A stretch of 64,000 bases of DNA from Enterobacter cloacae subsp. cloacae ATCC 13047 (GTDB lineage Bacteria > Pseudomonadota > Gammaproteobacteria > Enterobacterales > Enterobacteriaceae): assembly GCF_000025565.1 (NCBI RefSeq), contig NC_014121.1:4302216-4366215 (forward strand). The letters are read 5' to 3'. This document shows positions 17,024 to 26,614 of this stretch, piece after piece (within the stretch, counting starts at the first letter, position 1; each line of letters starts with the position of its first letter). The position numbers and the translations under genes are program-made. The notes beneath the pieces were generated by a model. The model saw only the letters and a list, made by a program, of their open reading frames with translations. It did no database searches and was not told where the DNA came from.

Positions 17024-18016
17024 TCAGATACCACGGGAAGCATCGGTAAGAATTTCATCCCCTATCGTAGTAAACTGACACAGGGATTTATCTCTGTTGG
17101 TAGCGAAGATAAATTCACCAGGCACGCGCTGGATGATTTCCTGGAGATGTTCGTGAAACACTTCCTGTAATGCTGACAAGGTGCATCTGTTTTCACATAC
17201 GGCGACCAGGGAGATCGGTACACGCTTATGTTTACGTCTTTCAAGTGGCGGCTGTAAATCTTCACCAGCTTCCTCAACTTCGTATTTCGTCAGATGTTCA
17301 GCAGCCCAGACAAACAAACTTCGAGAAGAGCCAGCACCTAAGAGTGTAAGTTGTTCAGCCCATTCTACAGATCTGATAATTGGTGAAGCAGTGAAGGCAA
17401 ACAGGTGTTTATTCTCTTCGTAGAGAAGTCCAGCACCCTGCATAATCGCCCAGAGCAGGCGCTTTAACTCAGCACCATTCGCCTCTGTTTCGTGCCAATA
17501 GTCGTAGAAATCTTCACGCTTATCCTCACTCAGGAATAACAATCCGTCCCGCTCTTCCAGCCAATCCAGGAATGGGAAATTTTGTTCCGTCCGTTTGGTA
17601 TGCTGCACTTTGATGTAAGCGCCAAACATTGCATCAGGGATTTCATCAACAAAGATACTGAAATTACGGAGAAGGTTTTGAAGTTCCGTTTCAAGCGCTG
17701 CACGATAGCAGTAATGAATGAAACATTGATGTGTACAGATAATAACCGAATGCTGGAAATCGTATTCCAAGGTGGAAATTAGGTGTCTTACCGCTTCTGT
17801 TTCGGTGTCCACATGGAAACTCTTCACCCGTCTGTCTTTTAGTTCTTCCCTCACCTGTCCACATAATTCATGTGTTGGCATCACGAGAAGATAACGAGGG
17901 GGAATTGCTTCGGAGTTTGTTAATAAACTTGATTTGATGTAGTGCTGTAACGTGGTGGATTTTCCAGATCCGCAAATTGCATCAACGAATTTTACTACTT
18001 TTCTTCTTTGGTTCAT
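17024..18016 (-). pseudogene. Phage helicase-like P-loop ATPase, C-terminus truncated by an IS
   Basis: 330 residues. Walker A is CGSGKST (residues 15-21), Walker B is FVDEIPD (Asp124, Glu125), and FTASP resembles helicase motif III, so this belongs to superfamily 2 DEAD/DEAH-like phage helicases. The last codons DASRGI run into the IS3 end, whose terminal TGA provides the stop, so the second RecA-like domain is missing. ATG 18016 has AGAGGAAAC ahead of it and lies inside the end of the small ribbon-helix-helix gene (35-bp overlap). Possibly once part of a phage replication module. Confidence 0.72.
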
Positions 18017-18140
18017 TGGTTTCCTCTTTGTTAAGGACTGTTGTTATTAATTCGCTCACCAGTGCGGCGGCGGCTTTATTTTCACGATTAGCCCGATTGA
18101 TCAGAGCCTCGTAAGTTTCAGGGGTGAAGTTAATCTTCAT
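17982..18140 (-). CDS. Small ribbon-helix-helix-like protein
   Basis: 52 residues. A short beta strand (MKINFT) is followed by PETYEALINRANRENKAA and a second helix (LVSELITTVL), the pattern of MetJ/Arc-type ribbon-helix-helix DNA-binding proteins, with a basic tail (KKKSSKIR). Its ATG overlaps the stop of the preceding 58-codon gene (ATGA), and its 3' end overlaps the helicase start by 35 bp. It is probably a local regulator of this three-gene operon. Confidence 0.62.
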   Translation of the reverse strand: MKINFTPETYEALINRANRENKAAAALVSELITTVLNKEETNEPKKKSSKIR

Positions 18141-18313
18141 TCTTTGGAATCCTTCTTAAATTCATCAAAACGGGATAATGCTTCTTTAAACATCTGTTCA
18201 CGTTCGAAATACTTTCGTTTTCTGGCTACGTACATAGATGCGTAGATTAAATCTCTTGTGGCTTTACCACTCACCAGTTCATAAAACACCTGGTCACTAC
18301 TGAAATACTTCAA
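18137..18313 (-). CDS. Small hypothetical protein with TTG start
   Basis: 58 residues from TTG 18313, supported by a strong AAGGAGGT 6-8 nt upstream. The product (MKYFSSDQVFYELVSG to FDEFKKDSKE) is charged and helical, with a basic centre (VARKRKYFEREQ). It is the first gene of an overlapping set with the ribbon-helix-helix protein and the helicase. Family not recognised. Confidence 0.6.
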   Translation of the reverse strand: MKYFSSDQVFYELVSGKATRDLIYASMYVARKRKYFEREQMFKEALSRFDEFKKDSKE

Positions 18314-19728
18314 TAACTACCTCCTTCGGATTTTGGATGCAAAAAGCCCCAGGCAGTTACCCCGCCCAGGGCTGAAAAGTTCAGAAGGTTTTCTCCCCTT
18401 CATACTTACCATAATACACTATTTTAATAACGTTTGTCAACCCCTACCACAAAATAAATTTGTCGTCAACAATTTTTTCATAATAGGATAAGACGGCTTC
18501 TCAAGGAAGGGTATCATTTCCGGCTCTTCATGCAAGTGAGCCGATCTTGTAGCTACGCTACATTGCACAATTAACCTGTTAACACATCATTTTAATGATA
18601 AGCCCTTTTACATAATTTTGATGTGTTGAGATCGTAGGCTCACAATGAACCAGCGATCAGCGGGTGAATGTCGCATGAAAAAGTATCTGCTCATGATCAT
18701 CCTGCACAATGATGTATGTTCGAGGAATACGAGAACATAAGAGAGATAATTAATAACCTTAATTTAATTAAGGGTAGTTAGTAGTTGGTTTGTGTCAGTG
18801 AGTGAAGCGAACATGACAAGTTTCTCTACAGGAAAACCTCTTCTCAACAATAACTTTCAGTAGAGGTTACTTTCCTGTATAGCTATCTCCCATGCGCGTG
18901 ATCAGCGCATACCAAATTGTACAGTCCACTTTATGGAGAATTAACCCTCCATCAATCCTGATTACGTGTTAATAGCGAATACTCGCCTCCATAGCGCCGG
19001 AAAAATCCCACGCTAATTACATTCTAAATACCCGCTAAACCCCAGGTAAAGCGATGCTTAATCTATTCTAAATAACCCGCCTGTAACGTTCTCTGAGCGC
19101 CTTTCTCACTTTCGAAGTATCTTTCATCACTTATACGAAAGCCTTGCGCCGTGCGGCTCACAGCGATCATTGTCCACAATGTACACTTTCATGATAGGTG
19201 CAATATGCTTAAAGACTTTTTGTGTTCTATCAAATTTATTTTAATCGCGATTATTCCATGCCGAAACCTTCCAATTCATTAGCATTCTAATCATTTCTTG
19301 GTGCAATCAACTCAGGTGAGAATTATTATCATCTAACGTGCGATATCGCCCAGCTTCGATACACTTTCGTAAAGTGTATTCTGTAACTCATTGATTCTAT
19401 TCAATCAGTACACTTTTCCATCACTTCACCGTGCAAACAGGGGTAACTCCCCGTCATCGAAAATAAATTTCTTGACAGAACTACCGTTTCATGAATCATG
19501 TTGTTAAATGTATTTTCATCTATTTTTCAATCACTTACTGATATTTGCCAAAATCTGCGCCTGGAATTGGGGAAGTGCCTCGGGCGCTGTTCGATAGGTC
19601 AGGCAACCGCGCACACCTTTTGATCATTTCGTGCTCTTCATAAACAAACATATCGTGCAACATATTGAAAATGATCAATTTCTGATCAATGATGTTTTCA
19701 ACGAAACGAACAAGAGGAGGGATAAAGA
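18314..19728. other. 1.4-kb non-coding, repeat-rich control region of the element
   Basis: No gene seen. Several repeats stand out: a palindrome ATACACTTT-CGT-AAAGTGTAT at about 19364-19384 with further TACACTTT copies near 19186 and 19410; two copies of ATTCTAAATA(A)CCCGC near 19020 and 19066; TGATCA at about 19621, 19671 and 19683; a 9-bp inverted repeat AACACATCA/TGATGTGTT near 18590-18628; and a 15-bp hairpin (TACAGGAAA..ACCTCT with its partner) at about 18825-18878. Such clusters mark phage immunity operators or a replication origin. Which of these it is cannot be told by eye. Confidence 0.6.
18345..18373. terminator. Hairpin upstream of the small-gene operon
   Basis: AGCCC...GGC pairs with GCC...GGGCT around a 9-nt loop, with an A run on the left side. 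It lies just upstream (minus-strand sense) of the TTG-start gene, so it may end an earlier transcript or act as an attenuator of the operon. Confidence 0.6.
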
Positions 19729-19920
19729 ATGGAAGGTATCGCAGTTGCGCTTAAAAGCGCGGAGGACGTGAAAGCAGTGGCGGCAGAGCTACGACGCAAT
19801 ACCAGAACAAACCTGTTCTACTGTGCATGGGTGATGCAGTATGAGAGCGCATTACGTATCTCTGACCTGTTAACCCTCACCTGGTCACAATTCAGTGCAG
19901 GGAAAACGCATATCGAGGTG
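19729..19920 (+). pseudogene. Integrase remnant, truncated by an IS
   Basis: 64 codons with a strong GAGGAGGG before ATG 19729. The sequence NLFYCAWVMQYESALRISDLLTLTWSQF has the tyrosine-recombinase box I pattern with its catalytic Arg (ALRISD). The rest of the catalytic domain is missing: the frame runs into the IS end at 19921, whose TGA stops it. No matching 3' part appears beyond the IS, so sequence was deleted. A second recombinase gene beside the intact one at 9512 indicates a composite element. Confidence 0.75.
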
Positions 19921-19928
19921 TGAAGTGG

Positions 19929-21097
<1,169 letters not shown>

Positions 21098-21177
21098 TAT
21101 GACACCTGTGTTGTTCTGAGGTGAGCATATCACCTCTGTTCAGGTGGCCAAATTCAGTAAACCACTTCAAAACCACT

Positions 21178-21474
21178 TCATTCCCCTTTGCGAGAAATCT
21201 TGACTGAAAAACGTTTGAAGGTTTTGAAAAACTCCTCAAGCGTCATTGTGACTTTTTCCCTTCTTAACCCATGTTCATCGTCTGAAACAAATGCTTCAAC
21301 ATCAAAGAAACGCTCTGCTGAGTAGAAGGAAATACCTTTCACAATCTCACCTTCTTTCAATACCCCTTTGTCTCTCAGAAAGTCGCTAAAGTCTTCCTGA
21401 TCAGCACTGTCTGCTGCAACGCTTCCCTTCCAGTCGTCATACTGAACGTGCGCTTTAAAGTGTTCTTTTTCCAT
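21178..21474 (-). CDS. Small hypothetical protein of the element
   Basis: 98 residues from ATG 21474, with AAGGA upstream. The longer frame to 21615 has no good start. The product is acidic and mixed alpha/beta (HFKAHVQYDDWKGSVAADSA, GISFYSAERFFDVEAFV). It ends 9 bp from the IS3 copy, so its downstream neighbour was probably lost. It follows a 48-codon gene on the same strand. Family not recognised. Confidence 0.62.
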   Translation of the reverse strand: MEKEHFKAHVQYDDWKGSVAADSADQEDFSDFLRDKGVLKEGEIVKGISFYSAERFFDVEAFVSDDEHGLRREKVTMTLEEFFKTFKRFSVKISRKGE

Positions 21475-21538
21475 CTTATTTATCCTTTGCTGTGAGTAAT
21501 CAAAGGTAGCGTAGCGCAGATTTTGGACAATACAAGCC

Positions 21539-21685
21539 TTATTTCCCGTTGTTATTTTCCCCGTCCTCTTGTCGCATGGACTCGATAAACTCCCGTTGCT
21601 CCTGTGTGATTTCAAGTTCTTCCAGCAAGCGATCTAACTCTTCTTTGAGTGATTCCTCTTGAATCTGTCTGTTCCCGATAGCCAT
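21539..21685 (-). CDS. Small acidic coiled-coil protein
   Basis: 48 residues from ATG 21685, with AAGGGTG upstream. It is almost wholly charged and helical (ESLKEELDRLLEELEITQEQ). It precedes the 98-residue gene by 64 bp on the same strand. Its 3' part overlaps a 28-nt sequence resembling the 5' flank of RNA copy B (TTTGGACAATA.AAGCC). Function unknown. Confidence 0.52.
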   Translation of the reverse strand: MAIGNRQIQEESLKEELDRLLEELEITQEQREFIESMRQEDGENNNGK

Positions 21686-21774
21686 GTTCACCCTTGGGAG
21701 ATTAGGATTAATCTCAGGTTAACCAGGGTGCAGAAAATGCGCAACTAACAGAATTTGGACAATAAAAGCCTAAT

Positions 21775-22092
21775 GCCCGTTGGTGGTAAGACAACGCGCT
21801 GAGCCGTTAGGCGAGAACATCAGGGTGTGTCAGACAGTGAAGTTTATCAGGATGACCATGTACCCAAAGGGAGCGAGGCCGAACCGCTGGCAGAGCTTGC
21901 ATATGGTCTGCAAGTACCATAACCACCATAAAACCTGTTTATTCCCTGCAACGTCATCACGACGTGTGGCATGTGGGAGCATCGGCAAAAATGCGCTTCA
22001 CTGAAAGGTTATGAGAAGTGCGATCCGTCGCTGCCTGGTGTAGGCTTTGCGTTCATTGTTGGGCTATCGCGGTAAGAACTTGAAACCACCGC
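21775..22092 (+). ncRNA. Candidate structured RNA element, copy B
   Basis: The second copy of the element at 8945-9250. The closing stem GCCC 21775-21778 / GGGC 22061-22064, GTTG/CAAC, the core hairpin CTTGCA/TGCAAG, ACGTC/GACGT at 21951-21965, GCAT/ATGC and GCGA/TCGC are all present. The 3' hairpin reads GCGGT/ACCGC (22069-22092) where copy A has GCAGT/ACTGC, an A-T to G-C change on both sides. Single-base insertions relative to copy A (at AAAACC and TTCCC) break any shared reading frame. It ends 156 bp before the att sequence of the tRNA gene, nearly the same distance as copy A. Known family not recognised. Confidence 0.55.
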
Positions 22093-22248
22093 CGACGATT
22101 GGCTACACTCTCATTTCACCGAGTAACCATTCGTGACAAGTGTCAAAGTAGTGAACTATGGTAGAACGCCTAAGCATGTTAGTAAGCACTACTGCGTAAC
22201 ATGCTGAAAGAACCGGAGATTTTCGAACGGTTCCACCTGGGGAAATTC

Positions 22249-22271
22249 TGGAGCGGGCGAAGGGAATCGAA
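22249..22271. repeat. att site within the tRNA-Gly 3' end (right boundary)
   Basis: 23 bases identical to 9395-9417, covering the CCA end, acceptor strand and T-arm side of the tRNA gene. It marks the tRNA-side boundary of the integrated element. Confidence 0.88.
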
Positions 22272-22322
22272 CCCTCGTATAGAGCTTGGGAAGCTCTCGT
22301 TCTACCATTGAACTACGCCCGC
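22249..22322 (-). tRNA. glyU: tRNA-Gly, anticodon CCC
   Basis: 74 nt including an encoded CCA. The reverse complement folds as a cloverleaf: acceptor GCGGGCG/CGCCCGC, D arm with GTTCAATGGTAGAAC, anticodon arm AGAGCTTCCCAAGCTCT with CCC as anticodon, and T arm GAGGGTTCGATTCCCTT. The sequence matches E. coli glyU, which also lies beside ygeR. It reads GGG codons. Its 3' end is the integration target of the element to its left and stays intact. Confidence 0.96.
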
Positions 22323-22402
22323 TTTGAGGTGCGTAAAGCATTATAGACCTTACGCCTCTTCATACAAGCCTCTTCGCAACTAAACGGCGATAAAATAATC
22401 AC

Positions 22403-23146
22403 TTAGCACTTCGGCTTGCTGCCCTGTGCCGGAAGATAACGCTGCGGGTCGATGGCGGTGGCCTTATAACGGATCTGGAAGTGCAGCTTCACCGTATCCG
22501 TGCCCGTGCTGCCCATGGTGGCGATCTTCTGCCCCGCCTTCACGTTCTGGCCGTTATTAACCAGCATTGTGTCGTTATGCGCATAAGCCGTGATGTAGTC
22601 TTCACCATGCTTAATCATGATCAGATTACCGTAACCGCGCAGCTGGTTGCCCACGTACACGACCTTCCCTGCCCCGGAGGCATAAACCGGCGTACCGCGC
22701 GCGGCTGCAATATCGATGCCCTTATTGCCGCCTTCAGATAAGGAGTACGGCAACACAACTTTGCCGCTGGCCGGCCAAATCCAGCAGCGCTGTCCGACAG
22801 GCGGCCAGGAGGATTGCGGCACCGCATAGGATGGCGTCACTTTGGCGGTTTTGCCTTTCGACGACGATTTTTTGCCCGAGGATGAACCACCATTAACCTT
22901 CAGCTTCTGCCCCACTTCGATGGTATATGGCGGAGAGATATTATTCAGACGCGCCAGCTCCTTTACGCTGGTCCCCGTCGCGCGCGAAATCCGGTACAGC
23001 GTATCCCCGCGCTTCACGGTATAGACCGCACCGGAATAGCTGCCCATATCCGAAGATTTACTCCCTGAACAGCCTGCCAGTAATAGCGTCAGCATCAGGC
23101 AGAACACGGCAGTGATGGGGTTTCTCGTCAGGCTTCCTGCAAACAA
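22403..23146 (-). CDS. actS: Amidase activator ActS (YgeR), LysM and LytM-like lipoprotein
   Basis: 247 residues from TTG 23146 with GAGGA upstream; the N-terminus lines up with E. coli YgeR. It has a lipobox LLLAGC (Cys26), a LysM domain ([14 protein letters not shown] to IEVGQKLKV, about residues 40-85), a Ser/Lys linker and an M23/LytM-type domain ([28 protein letters not shown], quoted in part). LytM proteins of this group lack a complete zinc site and activate periplasmic amidases; E. coli ActS is known to activate AmiC. It is the first backbone gene beside the element. Confidence 0.93.
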   Translation of the reverse strand: MFAGSLTRNPITAVFCLMLTLLLAGCSGSKSSDMGSYSGAVYTVKRGDTLYRISRATGTSVKELARLNNISPPYTIEVGQKLKVNGGSSSGKKSSSKGKTAKVTPSYAVPQSSWPPVGQRCWIWPASGKVVLPYSLSEGGNKGIDIAAARGTPVYASGAGKVVYVGNQLRGYGNLIMIKHGEDYITAYAHNDTMLVNNGQNVKAGQKIATMGSTGTDTVKLHFQIRYKATAIDPQRYLPAQGSKPKC

Positions 23147-23308
23147 AACAGATCCTCGGTCAGCGTGAATGGCGCCCTATAATACCAGCCCAAACAGATA
23201 TGGGTCAGCCCTTTTCCGCTCTGTGGAACAAACCGTTCGTACCGGAATGCAGTATAATGACATCGCTGGTGGTGCTGAACCATCCGCATGGTTAGCACTG
23301 GAGCATCA

Positions 23309-23851
23309 ATGAGTATTCAAGAACACGTTATTTTGGTAAATGACCAGGGAATGGTGATTGGCACTCAGGAAAAATACGCTGCACATACCTCCCATACCCC
23401 ACTCCATCTGGCGTTCTCTTCCTGGCTCTTCAATGCCAAAGGGGAGTGTCTTATCACCCGTCGCGCATTAAGCAAAAAAGCCTGGCCGGGCGTCTGGACG
23501 AACTCAGTCTGCGGCCATCCGCAATCTGGTGAAGCGATTGATCAGGCCATTGTGCGCCGCTGCCGCTATGAAGTGGGAGCCGAAATTACCGGGATCACCC
23601 CTGTCGCCGCTGAGTTTCGCTACTGTGAAACCGATCCTTCCGGGATCGTCGAAAATGAGATTTGCCCGGTCTTTGCCGCCAGGATAACGAATGCGCTGAC
23701 GATCAACAGTGATGAAGTGATGGCATACGAATGGGTTGATCTGGATGCGTTGTTCCAGGCTCTGGATGCCACACCGTGGGCCTTTAGCCCCTGGATGGTG
23801 ATGGAAGCGACGGCGGCACGCGAAAAACTGCGGGCCTTCGCCGCCAAATAA
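23309..23851 (+). CDS. idi: Isopentenyl-diphosphate delta-isomerase
   Basis: 180 residues (E. coli 182) from ATG 23309, with TGGAG upstream. It is a Nudix-fold enzyme: the TNSVCGHP motif supplies the active-site Cys, and [11 protein letters not shown] is the Nudix-like helix, with WAFSPWM near the end. It interconverts IPP and DMAPP for quinone and undecaprenyl synthesis. It is convergent with lysS, with a shared terminator. Confidence 0.96.
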   Translation: MSIQEHVILVNDQGMVIGTQEKYAAHTSHTPLHLAFSSWLFNAKGECLITRRALSKKAWPGVWTNSVCGHPQSGEAIDQAIVRRCRYEVGAEITGITPVAAEFRYCETDPSGIVENEICPVFAARITNALTINSDEVMAYEWVDLDALFQALDATPWAFSPWMVMEATAAREKLRAFAAK

Positions 23852-23884
23852 AAAAGCCCCGGCGACTATCGCACGGGGCTTTTT
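23852..23884. terminator. Bidirectional terminator between idi and lysS
   Basis: AAAAAGCCCC and GGGGCTTTTT enclose a short irregular loop, with A and T runs on the two sides, between convergent genes. Confidence 0.92.
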
Positions 23885-23898
23885 ACGATCTGCAGACG

Positions 23899-25416
23899 TT
23901 ATTTAACCGGACGCATCGCCGGGAACAGGATCACGTCGCGGATGGTGTGGCTGTTGGTGAACAGCATTACCATACGGTCAATACCAATACCCAGACCCGC
24001 CGTTGGTGGCAGGCCGTGCTCCAGCGCCGTCACGTAGTCTTCGTCGAAGAACATCGCTTCGTCGTCGCCTGCCGCTTTTGCGTCAACCTGATCCTGGAAG
24101 CGCTGCGCCTGATCTTCTGCATCGTTCAGCTCGCTAAAGCCGTTGCCGATTTCACGGCCACCGATGAAGAATTCAAAACGGTCAGTGATCTCCGGATTCT
24201 CGTCATTACGACGCGCCAGCGGGGACACTTCAGCCGGATATTCAGTGATGAAGGTCGGCTGAATCAGGTGCGCTTCTGCCACTTCTTCGAAGATCTCGGT
24301 CACGATACGGCCCAGACCCCAGCTCTTCTCCACTTTAATACCGATGCTTTCAGCGATCGCTTTTGCAGAATCGAAGTTATCCAGATCCGCCATGTTGGTT
24401 TCCGGGCGGTATTTCTTGATGGCTTCGCGCATGGTCAGTTTTTCGAACGGCTTGCCGAAGTCGAACACTTCTTCACCGTAAGGTACCTGCGTGGTGCCCA
24501 GAATGTCCTGCGCCAGGGTGCGGAACAGGGATTCGGTCAGCTCGATCAGATCTTTGTAATCTGCATACGCCATATAGAGTTCCATCATGGTGAACTCTGG
24601 GTTATGACGCACGGAGATGCCTTCGTTACGGAAGTTACGGTTGATTTCGAACACGCGATCGAACCCACCTACCACCAGACGCTTCAGGTACAGTTCCGGC
24701 GCGATACGCAGGTACATGTCCAGGTCCAGGGCGTTGTGATGGGTGATGAACGGACGTGCAGAAGCACCGCCCGGGATCACCTGCATCATTGGGGTTTCCA
24801 CTTCCATAAAGTCGCGGTTAACCATGAACTGGCGGATACCGGCCATGATCTGGGAGCGAATTTTGAAGGTCTTGCGGGACTCATCGTTAGAGATGAGGTC
24901 CAGATAACGCTGGCGGTAGCGCGCTTCCTGATCCTGCAGGCCGTGGAATTTGTCCGGCAGCGGGCGCAGGGCTTTGGTCAACAGACGCAGTTCGGTGCAG
25001 TGGATAGACAGTTCACCGGTCTTGGTTTTGAACAGTTTACCTTTCGCGCCCAGGATATCGCCCAGGTCCCACTTCTTGAACTGCTCGTTGTAGATGCCTT
25101 CTGGCAGATCGTCACGGGAAACGTACAGCTGAATGCGGCCGCCCACGTCCTGCAGGGTAACGAAAGAGGCTTTACCCATGATACGACGGGTCATCATACG
25201 GCCCGCAACGGCCACTTCGATGTTCAGCGCTTCCAGCTCTTCGTTTTCTTTAGCGTCGAAGTCAGCGTGCAGTTGGTCTGAGGTGTGGTCACGACGAAAA
25301 TCGTTCGGGAACGGCACGCCCTGCTCGCGCAGCGCTGCCAGCTTCTCGCGGCGGGTTTTCAGTTCGTTGTTAAGATCGACTACCGCGTCAGCGCCCTGTG
25401 CTTGTTGTTCAGACAT
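23899..25416 (-). CDS. lysS: Lysyl-tRNA synthetase, class II
   Basis: 505 residues, equal in length to E. coli LysS. An N-terminal OB-fold anticodon-binding domain (about 65-150, [16 protein letters not shown]) is followed by the class II core with motif 1 ([16 protein letters not shown]), motif 2 ([20 protein letters not shown]) and motif 3 ([12 protein letters not shown]). It charges tRNA-Lys in the cytoplasm. It lies 9 bp downstream of prfB in the same operon, as in E. coli. Confidence 0.98.
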   Translation of the reverse strand: MSEQQAQGADAVVDLNNELKTRREKLAALREQGVPFPNDFRRDHTSDQLHADFDAKENEELEALNIEVAVAGRMMTRRIMGKASFVTLQDVGGRIQLYVSRDDLPEGIYNEQFKKWDLGDILGAKGKLFKTKTGELSIHCTELRLLTKALRPLPDKFHGLQDQEARYRQRYLDLISNDESRKTFKIRSQIMAGIRQFMVNRDFMEVETPMMQVIPGGASARPFITHHNALDLDMYLRIAPELYLKRLVVGGFDRVFEINRNFRNEGISVRHNPEFTMMELYMAYADYKDLIELTESLFRTLAQDILGTTQVPYGEEVFDFGKPFEKLTMREAIKKYRPETNMADLDNFDSAKAIAESIGIKVEKSWGLGRIVTEIFEEVAEAHLIQPTFITEYPAEVSPLARRNDENPEITDRFEFFIGGREIGNGFSELNDAEDQAQRFQDQVDAKAAGDDEAMFFDEDYVTALEHGLPPTAGLGIGIDRMVMLFTNSHTIRDVILFPAMRPVK

Positions 25417-25425
25417 GTTGGTTCC

Positions 25426-26524
25426 TCATAACCCTGCTTTCAAACTTGCTTCGATAAATTGGTCCAGGCTGCCGTCCAGCACCGCCTGCGTGTTACGGGT
25501 TTCAACCCCGGTACGCAGGTCTTTGATGCGGGAGTCATCAAGGACGTAAGAACGGATCTGGCTGCCCCAGCCGATATCAGACTTGTTGTCTTCCATCGCC
25601 TGTTTCTCAGCATTTTTCTTCTGCATCTCCAGCTCATAAAGCTTCGCTTTCATCTGCTTCATGGCCTGGTCTTTGTTCTTATGCTGGGAACGGTCGTTCT
25701 GGCACTGTGTTACCAGCCCGGTTGGAATGTGGGTAATACGTACCGCCGATTCCGTACGGTTAACGTGCTGTCCACCCGCGCCAGATGCGCGGTAAACGTC
25801 GATACGCAGATCTGCCGGGTTGATTTCGATATCGATATCTTCGTCAACTTCGGGGTAAACAAACGCGGAGCTGAAGGAGGTATGACGACGACCACCGGAG
25901 TCGAACGGGCTCTTACGTACCAGGCGGTGAACGCCGGTTTCGGTACGCAGCCAGCCGTAGGCGTAGTCACCAATGATCTTGATGGTGACGGACTTAATGC
26001 CAGCCACTTCGCCTTCAGACTCTTCGATAATCTCGGTTTTGAAGCCACGCGCTTCAGCCCAGCGCAGATACATGCGCATCAGCATGCTGGCCCAGTCCTG
26101 CGCTTCAGTACCGCCAGAACCTGCCTGGATATCGAGATAGCAGTCAGCGCTATCGTATTCGCCGGAGAACATACGACGGAACTCAAGCTGCGCCAGCTTC
26201 TCTTCCAGCACGTCGAGCTCTGCCACGGCTTCGTTAAAGGTTTCTTCGTCGTCGGCTTCTACAGCCAGCTCCAGCAAACCGGAAACGTCTTCCAGCCCCT
26301 GAGCCATTTGATCCAGCGTATCTACGATAGCTTCGAGAGAGGAACGCTCTTTACCCAGCGCCTGCGCGCGTTCAGGCTCGTTCCAGACGTCCGGCTGTTC
26401 CAGCTCGGCGTTTACTTCTTCAAGACGCTCTTTCTTGGCATCGTAGTCAAAGATACCCCCTAAGAACGTCAGAGCGCTCCGTGAGGTCCTGAATACGGTT
26501 TTTTACCGGATTAATTTCAAACAT
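25426..26524 (-). CDS. prfB: Peptide chain release factor 2 (programmed +1 frameshift)
   Basis: The product is 365 residues, as in E. coli RF2, from two segments: 26524-26450 (25 codons, [19 protein letters not shown]...) and 26448-25426, joined by skipping base 26449 at CTT-TGA. It recognises UGA and UAA: the SPF tripeptide (KSPFDSGG) reads the stop codon and GGQ (SGAGGQHVN) triggers peptide release. The residue before SGAGGQ is Ala, where E. coli K-12 carries the less active Thr246. It is cotranscribed with lysS. Confidence 0.97.
26447..26461 (-). promoter_or_regulatory. prfB autoregulatory +1 frameshift site
   Basis: AGGGGG (Shine-Dalgarno-like), three bases, then CTT TGA C: the standard RF2 recoding signal. 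Low RF2 lets the ribosome slip +1 on CTTT and continue; high RF2 ends translation after 25 codons. Confidence 0.97.
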
Positions 26525-26614
26525 GGTCTGTTTTCTTTTATGGACTTGTCAAAATGCGGTGATAAGAGCGGGATTGTACCGAATCCACGCCCTTTTTTAT
26601 AGAGATTACTGCCG

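Larger units (their letters stand above)
15798..17026 (+). mobile_element. IS3-family insertion sequence, apparently intact
   Basis: 1229 bp. The inverted ends both begin TGAATCGCCACGG and continue with related AGACAC motifs. The bordering triplets (AGT on the left, GAT on the right) do not match, so no target duplication is visible. Phage-gene fragments lie at both ends: a tail-gene remnant at 15797 and a helicase gene at 17027. This points to a deletion or recombination through the IS rather than simple insertion. Confidence 0.87.

Noticed and set aside
18675..18740. 21-codon frame with a hydrophobic N-terminus (MKKYLLMIILHND), possible type I toxin
   Set aside because: Too short, no good ribosome-binding site and no antisense RNA promoter that I could identify.
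18314..19728. CRISPR array
   Set aside because: The repeats are short, irregularly spaced and not separated by uniform spacers, and no cas genes are present.
21780..22004. 74-codon plus-strand frame across RNA copy B
   Set aside because: Same reason: it shares a short peptide with the copy A frame only inside the near-identical core, then the frame is lost.
23947..25281. 444-codon plus-strand frame opposite lysS
   Set aside because: Antisense shadow of the highly conserved lysS gene, caused by codon bias.
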